Both the position numbers and the translations under genes were made by a program. The notes under the pieces were generated by a model. The model made no database searches. It was given only the letters and a program-made list of their open reading frames with translations, and had not been told where the DNA came from. Positions 55,210 to 64,000 of a stretch of DNA of 64,000 bases are shown piece by piece. The first letter of the stretch is position 1, and every line of letters begins with the position of its first letter. The stretch is from Zymoseptoria tritici IPO323 (lineage: Eukaryota; Ascomycota; Dothideomycetes; Mycosphaerellales; Mycosphaerellaceae), in assembly GCF_000219625.1 (NCBI RefSeq), contig NC_018217.1, positions 1,178,001 to 1,242,000 of the forward strand, in the 5' to 3' direction.

Positions 55210-56456
55210 GCTGCTATGGGCTGTCAAGAGCGGGAGTTTAGTTAGCATTGCATGGGAGATAATAATAACGATTACACATTCGAATAAACACATTCAACTC
55301 AGCTGCACCATATGTGATCACATCTTGTTGCAACTTTGCTTGTTGCCGTCGGCACAACATAGCGGAAGGCTCGTGGCGGGATACTGATCGTGGTGATGGT
55401 ACTCATGGTAGGGTCAAGTCGGATTGTGGCTTGTTGGCAGTTGATCTGCAACAGCACATCCGCTGATCAAACGCTCTAAACGTCTCCAGAAAATGACCCG
55501 TTATTGGAATTGAGGCTTATGCGGTGCGCGAACGAACGTGCGAGCTGAATATCGAACTTCAACGGTTCAACCCTTCCTTATCCTTCAGCCAGGTAACCTG
55601 ATCTCTCGCTGCAAAACAAGACCTTCAAGTCCGCGACCAGGATCCTTGCAGGATCGCTACAGCCGGTCCCGAGACCTTGTCGATCGTCTCCTCGCAGACA
55701 ATTGAACTCGAAGAAGTTCAAGCCTTCGCGTTTGCATCAAATGCTTCCGTACGTCCGTCTCGATCACTGCGGTGTCTTCAGCGTCTGTTAGATTACTGGC
55801 ACTTGCATGCCCCGATAATCAACATATATTCTCGAGATCTGCGAATGAACGTCAAACACTAGGATCCCTCGTGAACCTTAGCTCAGCCACCAAAACAGTC
55901 TACCCAACTTTTGTTTATGCTCGTCCCAAACATTTCATGTGCTTTCGTCATTCTTTCAATCTTTCCACTCGAGGCCGCTGGAACTTACTGCTCTACGGTC
56001 TAGAGACTGGCGACTGGCTCATACCTCGACTGTCGTTCCCGCCGATTCGCGCTCCAAATCGTCCAGCTCACCCGCTTCTACAACCTCAGCCTGGTCGAAG
56101 GCCATAGCAACCGAGGCCGTGCAGCGATAAGACACTCTTTCCGCCGACGTTGCGACACATTGATCGCCTGCGATGAAGTTTGGCGAACAAGAGAGGTCGA
56201 GAAGGGATCTAGTGGGCGTGGTACTGGCATAGTTGGTTGCCAGTAGAAGAGGTTCGTACAAGCTTCAGCTCGAGCTCAACCCACCCACGGAAACTTGGAA
56301 GTTCAGGACGACACGATTTGTCGAGCTCGCTCGGACCGCTGTTCTCACTGCTTTCATGCGATCCGAAAATTCTCACTGCTTGATGTCACTGCTCGTGGTG
56401 CCCGCGATGTGGTACGAACAACCGCTGACATGCTATCTGTTTGCTCACAGGTTCAG
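55210..56456. other. Intergenic / long 5' region of the DH-domain gene
   Basis: No gene supported. TTGCTCACAG just before the ATG at 56457 looks like a splice acceptor, so a 5'UTR intron or a short upstream coding exon is possible. Confidence 0.45.
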
Positions 56457-59400
56457 ATGCCGACTCCCTCACCTAACAACGATGCGCGCAAAGCCTCGGC
56501 GAAGAAAACACCGGAAAAGAAGGTCGATCTAGGAGCTGGGCTGGCGAAGAAGAGATCACAAGATTTCGCGGCGAAGATTCAGGGTTGGAACGAGGCTGGC
56601 GGAGGTGTTGTGCAGGAGGATGATAAGGTGATAGTGAGCGAAAATGTAAAGCCGAAAGAGGCGAAGTTGGCGAGGTCGAAAGAGGCGAAGTTGAAGGAGT
56701 CGCGACCGAAGGAAGCCAAGCTAAAGGATGAAAAGGTGATTGCAAGTCAGGATGTCATCGTGGTTGAGGTGGAAAGAGTGGCAGTGGAGGACGATGGCAA
56801 GCTTGCGGAAGACAAGGCAAAAGCCACGCCTCCCAGAGATCCAGGTGTCAAGAAGCCGGCGAGAGAGATTGATGCGGAACGGAAGGCTTGGGTACGGCGG
56901 AAGAGCAAAGCTCAGGCGGAAGCTACGCCTGTCAAGGAGGTCAAAGAAGTTAGCACGCCTAAGAAGCGTGTGATCAGCGATGGGCACTGGCGGAGAGACC
57001 GGGTCGCGAGGGAGACGGCTACCAGTCCGGAGAAAGAGGCCGACAAGGAGAAGGACATCACGCCGAAGCCCGTCACTGTGAGGCGGAGTATCGCCAATGT
57101 GGGACTCAAGGTTCCTCCATCAACACAAGACTTCGTCGAGTCGGACCCGGATGCGGAGTCACGGAGAAGACGTAATCCCAGACGAACCCGCTCAAGATCA
57201 CTTTCAATGTCGGGAGACGACCGGAACGGGACGCCAACTTACGAGTCCAGCGGGACAAAAATCTACGTTCAGAGGCGCAGGAAGTCCAGACAACTCGATG
57301 ACGATTTGAGGACCCGGCGAGAGACTCGAAAATCGGCGAGCAGCATCTCAAACGACAAGCCGAGCACATCGACGGACGTGACCACCCCCAGTCACTCTCC
57401 ACCTGGAGGTGCTCCGCTCAGACCCAAGTCAGAACCGCGACATACTCACCGAAAGTCGAGAAGCAGAGAAGACGAAAGACCTAGGACAGCTAGGCGATCG
57501 CATGGGGAGGAGGAACCGCGACGCCCTAGTTCTGGTCACAAGCGAGTCAAGACACCCATCGAAGAGACTCATGTAAGGCGACACCCTTCCTCCGCACAGG
57601 CATACGCGATGAAGATTACAGAGCAGCTCAAAAAGTCAGCAAGTCCAGCTTCACCAGCGACGCCACCCAAAGTGTACGGAACTCGTATTGAAGGATGGCT
57701 CGCTACGATGTCAGATCCATTCACGGAGTCGACGGAGCCTTCACTTGCCCCAGCACCCTTAGCTATTCCAAGAAAGAAGAAGTCCGAGCCACGTGTCGAG
57801 GATCAGCCGAGCGAGGATCGCCGTAAGAGCGCGGGAGACCAACGCCACAGCTCTCGTCCCTGTCTCAAAGAGCTCGATACGATCACAGTCCTCTCACAAA
57901 CGATCAGCGATGACCTCTCGGAAATCTCTCTACAGTCTGCATCGACTGGTCTGAAGAGACGAGGCGCCAGACACCAGGCAACATCTCCTGTCAAGGACAG
58001 ATTCGTTAGAGGAAGCTCGCCTGGCAATGGCGACGCGCTGATGAGTGGAGGATTGGACCCCTCGCCAGTGTTACGATGTTCGGCTGTGAAGCCTCGTGGT
58101 CCAAGCCACGGAAAGCAGCGCTCCTCACCTACATCCGTTGAGGGCATGGCAACATACATACCGCCGCTACACCGTCGGCCAATACCCTCCCATCATTCCG
58201 ATGACATGACGACCATCACCGAAGGCAGCGTACTCACTCGAGTCAGCGATGGAGATGTGCCGAGGCGCACGCGACCTAGCAGAAGCCGCCGACCCCAAAT
58301 GAGGGATCATTCTGATCTGATTTCTGAGCTATCGGCTCCTGGAGGCAATGGACACACCGCTAAGAGAAGAAGCACCAGAACACGGCGAGCACAGGGCGAA
58401 GTGGCCACCATCGGAGACATCATGAACGACCTGTCGACTGATGAGCTCAAATACCAGCGGGAGCTTCGTACTTTGGTTGATGGTGTTATTCCAGTATTGC
58501 TTCAGCATGCACTTTCTGGCAAGGACACCTCATCTCCAAGCTCTCGTAAGTCCAGTCGACCTATCGCTGACCCGGCTGTCACGAAACCAATCATCGATAT
58601 GGGCATCGCACTCGAGCGTTTAAAGACCATGCACAAACGGATACCCATGCACGAACCTGGCGAGCTCCTACTCTGGGCCGACGCAGCATCGAAAGTCTAT
58701 ATGGAGTATCTGAGATGCTGGCGGCTCGGCTTCAATGACATTGTGGTGAACCTCGCGCCAGCAGAGCAGACTGATAAGCGGGACGTGTCTTCCACTTGGG
58801 GACATGATATTCCCCGCAACAAGGAGGGCGACCTGGTGGACAATGCAGGTGAGCGAGTGGATGTGGCGTACCTTCTCAAACGACCTCTGGTTCGCATTAA
58901 ATACCTGGCGAAGACGTTCGCGGGCATCACTCAACTTCAGCCGTCCGCAAACGCCGAGGACTTGACTGCAAGATACCAAGATCTGGTCTCGGATGCAAAG
59001 AGTCGTGTCACTGATGAGCAAGCGAGATTGGAAGACGAGGCTGCTTCAAGCATTGATGCGACCAGGGCTCGCGATCCACGGAGTCTAGCACCGATTACTG
59101 GCGTCACCATTGATCCGACAAGATCTGTTCGCGCAAGAGACTACTTCGACATGGATTTGTTGCACTCGAGTGGCCAACAGCTTGGCTGCAAGATCGAAAT
59201 CATCTATCGCGATGATGCTCCAAATCGTGGTAAGGGCGGAGATGTACTTTTCTGTGAGGTGTCTACCACCGGCCGATGGCTGCTGTTCCCACCTATACCG
59301 CACAGTCTGGTGAGTGCAAGAGATGGAGACAAACCCGGAGAGCTGGTTGTCATGATTCGAGGATTTCTAGCCAGTGCTCAACAGTGGCGGGAAGTCATGT

Positions 59401-61796
59401 CGCTTCAGGCTGATGACAGTACGACGGGTGCAGATTGGACGCAGATGCTCGGGTCGTCTCCCATGCCTTCGAGGCTATCGAAGAAGTCCAGCTTCAACAT
59501 GCTCAAAGAGGTGGGATTGAATACACCAGGTCGAGAGCAGAGGCGGTCAGTCACCGTGGAGCTGGCTGACACTGCCTGGAACCCGTCGCCGAGAGAGATT
59601 GAGGTTCCGATAGGGGAACGTGCTAAAGCTGCTTCAACTATATGGGATGGGAGCGAGGTCAACAGTGCATATACTGAGAGCACGGCAACTGGCCTTCCAA
59701 AAGCGAAGCCGTCGAGATATCGGACAACGCTATCCTCGCCCACCACGCCGACGAGGAACGCTGATCACGGGAGGGTCCGGGAGTACTCCCCTGACCCACA
59801 GTACTTCTACGAAAAGACCGCTCCGGCGAGGGGACCCGTGGACGGCCAATCCAGGTCGAAGTCGGAGTGGACAGGCTCGACTGTGTCCACGGAGAGCAGG
59901 ACCGAATACAGCGTGTGGATGCCATCTTCTGAGCGGTACTCGGACGACGACGACGAAGAAGACCATGTAGAGGTGAAGCCACAACGCGATGTGCGACCTG
60001 GCATGCACAGGCGCACCTCTTCGGTACCATCTCAGGACATGCCAACTATACCAAAGGTCCGGAAGTCAGATCCGCCAACAAGCCCTACCTACGATCGAGA
60101 TATGGTATCACGTACAGAACCAGCTTCCGCTCCGTCCAAGTTGCAGAAGCGCCGACAGACGTCCAGAGACCTCACAGAGCCGAGCAAGACGCCTGCGCCG
60201 CCGACTCATTCTCGTCCCATCACTCTTGGTATCAAGACAGGAATACTTCCATCCTTTACTCCTGCCTTCTTGAAGAGAAATCGGCGACCGTCGTCCCCGC
60301 TCAAGCATGAGTATGAGCCGTCGACTGCATCTGGATCGTTGTCGGAGAGCGATTACTCGGATTTCAGCGATGTTGATTCTCTCACCTCGGAGTCGGACTT
60401 TGGAGAAGAGGTCGTATCACCCGGAGAGGTCTCTACTGTTGGGGACCTGAAGGACTTTCACACCTACCAAACGCGGCCAATGAAGGTATTTTCGCCGCCG
60501 ATTCAGCCACAATCTCCGCCGACGCATCCGCAATCCCCACAAGAGCACTCCTTGACACCATCTGAGTCGGCATCGCAGGGACCATATCGATCGGTGCCTC
60601 AGACTAACGTTGCGCCAGCAAAAGTCGTGGCTGAAATCTTCTGCTGGTCCGATCATGGATCGTGGGACAGCCTGCATCCTGAAGAGTGTCAAATATTCGT
60701 CACGCCCGGCCTGATTGAGGCTTTCGATCTGGCGCAGGCCAATCAAGTTACCCTGACCGACGACGGATCCACGCCTTCATCGAAAGGAGTCAAGCCACTG
60801 GTTGCGCTCGAGCTGACGCCTCTAGTCCCGCTCCGTCGCGGCACTGCAGTCGATATCTCGGTCCGTTCTCCTCCAACCGACAAGTCGCTCATTCGTACCG
60901 GCAACAACATCATGTTCCGCTCCCGCAGTCCCGAAGAGACCGAACGTCTGTACGCTCTCCTCAATCGTGCTCGCATCGACAACCCAACGTACATCGCTCT
61001 TCAGAATGCTCGTGGACCAGTTAATCAAAGCAACTGGGGCGAGGTCATGGATCGTCGTAGCAACCTGCGGCCTACTGGAACATCATGGTGGAACATCGGC
61101 TCTCGCAAAGCTTCCACCTATCGATCAAACGGCACTCGAACAATGTCCGTGGCAGCTACAGAATCCTCCGTCGGCACCATGAACACCGCCTTCTCTGCTC
61201 TCCGCCGCTTCAGTGGAGGCAGCAAATTCTTCAATATCGGCAAGTCGACGATACAATCTCGGGATGGCACACGCAGCTCCTCCAACAGTGAATCTCTTTC
61301 TTCGGGGATCGCTACGCCTTTGCATATAATCGACCCTCAATTAGGAACTCCTCTGGGTATTCAGAACGCCAAAATGCGACTCTACATCCGCGAAACGGCA
61401 GGGAAATGGAAGGACCTTGGTTCTGCGCGGTTGATGATCATGTTGCCGCCTCGACCGGATGCAAGCGCTGCCCCGAACCCACGCACGATGGGCATGGAGA
61501 AGAGAGTGATGGTGTATGGAAAGAGCAAAGGAGAGCTGTTGCTTGATGTCACCCTGGGTGAGAGTGCGTTCGAGAGAATTGCCCGGACGGGTATTGCTGT
61601 GAGTGTGTACGAAGAGAGTGAGCACATTGGCCCGGCGGGTGGCGTGCTGCTGGCGAAGACGACGATTTATATGATTCAGATGAAGTCGGTGAGTTGTGAT
61701 GTCTTCTCTGATGCTATTCGGAATGGAAAGCTGACTTGACGCCAGGAGCGTGATGCGGCGTATACGTTCGGGTTGGTTGGGAAGTTGAGATATTGA
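56457..61796 (+). CDS. Large DH/PH-like (RhoGEF-type) protein
   Basis: Exons 56457-61688 and 61746-61796; the 57-nt intron (GTGAGT..GCCAG, phase 0) gives 1760 residues ending ERDAAYTFGLVGKLRY. The first about 640 residues are disordered, Ser/Arg/Lys/Glu-rich, with short KEAKL repeats near 65-90. A helical domain at about 650-870 (IGDIMNDLSTDELKYQRELR, ADAASKVYMEYLRCWRLGFN) resembles a DH (Rho-GEF) domain. A PH-like fold at about 885-975 follows. After another disordered stretch two more beta-rich segments occur at about 1385-1520 and 1630-1760. The layout recalls fungal Bud3-like or related polarity RhoGEFs, but assignment is by pattern only. The upstream frame to 56295 lacks ATG. Confidence 0.8.
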
Positions 61797-62030
61797 GCGA
61801 GACGCGCTCGCGCGGACCGCAACGGCCGAAGCACGCTGCACAGGTAATATGACACGACGAAATGATGTTTCCTTTGTCGGAATAATAGAGGAGCGAGATG
61901 GACTGCTGTCTTGCCGGATTTAGCATGGTGTTCAATTGGTGTTCTGCATTGACTTGTAGCATATATCCAGATTCTGTACTTGGAACACGTGTGCATACCT
62001 CTCAAAACGGAGCAAATACCACGGCATTGA

Positions 62031-62870
62031 CTACCCCTGCGTCTTCTTGATAAAGGCCAAATAGTCTGGATCTTGGATCGAAACATCGAGATCACCTGGA
62101 GCCGGCTGCTGATATAGCTTCCAGGCTTCCTTTGCGATGTTCCTCGCCGTTGTCACTTTGGCTTCGTCGGACACTCTGCCTTCGATCACAATGGCGGCAG
62201 AGTGTACACCTTTCGGACCATACTCCTTGTGCAGGCTGTGGGTGAGGTTGTACTGCGCGGCTTTGCACGATGCGAGGGAGAACTGTGGTGTTGTCAGTGG
62301 ACGTTCTCTGGCTGAGACGAATCTGAGGCTGCGTACGAATTGTGGAAACGGATTCTTGTGGAGTCCGCCGCTGGTGACAAGAAATGAAGGAGTGGACTTC
62401 TCGGTCTTCGCGGCTTCGACAAGCTTTGGCATCGCCCATTGAGATACCGTCAACATGCTCACGACAGATATCTAGTATGAGAGTGTCAGCGAAGCTCAGA
62501 ACGGTGGTACAAAAAGGCCCACCATCAAATCTTTCTCGTACTCCTCATCGCTCCAATCAGTCAACAAACTGGTTCCAACTCTGGCGGCATTGTACAGCAC
62601 ACACTCTAGCGGCCGACCCTTGAGCTTCGAATCTAGGTCCCGAAGAGCAGCCTTGACTTTATGACGGTTGGCCAGATCGATCTCGATGGCTTCGCAAGAT
62701 GTTTTAGGTGCTGCCTTCTTTACGAACGCTACATCCTCTTGCAGCCGGGCGGAGTCTCGAGAAAGGAGGTAGACCTCGTTGAAGCCTTGCTCGGCAAAGT
62801 ATGAGGCAACGTTCCGTCCAATGCCTGGTCCGGAACCGAAGACAACGAGTGCGCCGTGGGATGAGGACAT
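62031..62870 (-). CDS. Short-chain dehydrogenase-like protein with atypical catalytic motif
   Basis: Three exons: 62870-62523, 62471-62337 and 62282-62031, giving 244 residues. The second intron (62336-62283, 54 nt, GTACGC..CCACAG) is a multiple of three without stops; removing it restores FPQF/FSLASCKAAQYNLTHS. The N-terminal cofactor motif is VVFGSGPGIGRNVASYFAEQ (GxGxGIGR), followed by LLSRD. LYNAARVG replaces NAG. The active-site region reads FLVTSGGLH (Ser kept) and SLASCKAAQYNL, where the usual Tyr of YxxxK appears to be Ser, with Lys retained. Many fungal proteins of this subgroup are similarly divergent. Activity uncertain. Confidence 0.85.
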
Positions 62871-63566
62871 GTTGCTTTTTGTTCAGACTACGCTTCTTGC
62901 TGTAGACGACTCAGTGGAGTTGACAGATGAGGCAAGCAATAGTGAGGTGTTTAACGGAGCTCACAGAGCGAATGCCTCTTGTTTTGGCTATTCGACATTG
63001 ATGTATGTCCATTTAGGTTACACCCCAAGCTGTGCTAAATTGGATCATACCTCGGGTGTGCAAATAGCGGATCGGCCGCTCCCTACTCTTGTCGCGAGGA
63101 TTCGACTTTCTTTTAACCTCACCATGCCCTTTGCTCTCGTGTGTTTCTTGCCTCCGCGGCTCGTCTTGCCACACAGACCTTCGGTCTGATATCCTTGTCC
63201 GCTCCGGGTTCTCTTGTTGTCGCTAATCTGGTTCCTGCCGTCAGCTCGATTTTCAGTGCCAGGCCTGTCGTCTCTCTTCCTTCGTTCCGTGCAAAATGGC
63301 GTTGCATTTAAGATGTACCAGCAGTTCGGGATGCTGCGCTTCGTAACCGGCTCTATGACATTGCATTCCTGGCAGCTCTAATGCGAAAGAACTTTGCTGC
63401 CTACGATACGCACCCGACTTGTGGATTTGACGCCATCGAGCTCTGGGAAGAGGCGCCCAAAGAAGGAGACAGGCCATAGCTCTCGCTCGACCGTCTCCCT
63501 AGTTCTTACCTTCAACACCTCTGTTCTGTCGACCAGGTCTCCGCCTTTCTTATACATTGCCAAAGA
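62871..63566. promoter_or_regulatory. Divergent promoter region, SDR / kinase-like gene
   Basis: About 700 bp between divergent start codons, with short chance frames only. Confidence 0.4.
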
Positions 63567-64000
63567 ATGTTCGGGACACCTCTATTGGGTGTCACGAGCC
63601 CGACTATCTGGAGACATCTTTCGGCTCGTGCCTGTCACCAGCCTTCAGCTTTCTTCAGTAGAAAGCTTACCAAAACCTTCGTCGGTATGGCTGGAAGCTA
63701 TACCGGATCGACTGGAACAGTCTATGCTGTCGAGAAGGTTCTCCAGGATAAAGGCCCTCCTCATGGGCGAGTCTTTCTGGCACGGTAGGTCCATAGTCAA
63801 ACTCGCCTTCTCAAACCAAACACTCACCATGGGTCCGGCTTCAGTGATGGTCGGAGGCCGGTCGTGCTGAAAGAAATCGCGCAGGTCTGGGACCTCCGAC
63901 GCGATATGTATGCCCGCACCATCGATTCTCCACACGTGCGAAAGCTGCTGGACACGGTACCGGCGCACAAGATCTTTGTCTTCGAGTACCTGAACGAGGA
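63567..64000 (+). CDS. Protein kinase-like gene, 5' part, truncated by window edge
   Basis: Exon 1 63567-63784 and exon 2 from 63845 past the end; the 60-nt intron (GTAGGT..CTTCAG, phase 2) joins GRVFLA to RDGRRPVVLKEIAQ. The N-terminus (about 1-48) is Arg/Ser/Thr-rich, possibly a mitochondrial presequence. It is followed by SYTGSTGTVYAVEKVLQDKG, a glycine-rich-loop-like strand, then VVLKEI with the candidate ATP-binding Lys, and KIFVFEYLNE, matching the hinge of a kinase. This fits a divergent fungal kinase-like family. The catalytic loop lies outside the window. Confidence 0.7.

Overview
The window looks like euchromatic genome of a filamentous ascomycete, most likely a dothideomycete; the placement is inferred from protein flavour, not from a search. 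Genes sit on both strands every 1-3 kb. They carry short GT..AG introns, mostly 50-95 nt, and give intact eukaryotic proteins such as VTC4, RNase H2A, Mif2/CENP-C, Hook and a peroxisomal carrier. No rRNA, tRNA, CRISPR or bacterial operon structure was seen. All exon joins below were worked out by hand from splice consensus, phase and protein continuity, without transcript data.

Left third (1-24 kb): VTC4 polyphosphate polymerase; an acidic-tailed orphan with a likely 5'UTR intron; a 2.4 kb gene-poor stretch; a thioredoxin-fold protein lacking the CxxC; a MITE-like inverted-repeat element; RNase H2A facing a class I/II aminotransferase; a large DUF-type protein; a short MetE-like methyltransferase; the delta-12 desaturase; a SLY41-type transporter; and a PMP47-type peroxisomal carrier.

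Middle (24-44.6 kb): an Abp2-like DNA-binding protein sharing a 0.5 kb promoter with the carrier; a Hook dynein adaptor; a Myb/SANT protein; a 3.4 kb gene-poor stretch; tubulin cofactor B; Mif2/CENP-C with an unusually long last intron, divergent from a small membrane protein; a DUF3632 gene broken by a 10-bp tandem duplication; an F-box-like orphan; and a short-chain dehydrogenase with a 25-nt micro-exon.

Right third (44.7-64 kb): a complete 2.2 kb pogo/Fot1-type DNA transposon with 43-bp terminal inverted repeats and TA target duplication, inserted about 200 bp upstream of the dehydrogenase. Its transposase is full length, but the second catalytic Asp is Asn. Then follow a small orphan, a cytochrome b5-like membrane protein, a type II GT31-like glycosyltransferase, nitronate monooxygenase, a small heat-shock protein with a Pro/Gly/Arg-rich arm, a 1760-residue DH/PH-like protein, a second short-chain dehydrogenase, and the 5' part of a kinase-like gene running off the edge.

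The genes are mainly housekeeping and no metabolic gene cluster is evident. The most unusual content is the mobile DNA, the duplication-broken DUF3632 gene and several splicing peculiarities.
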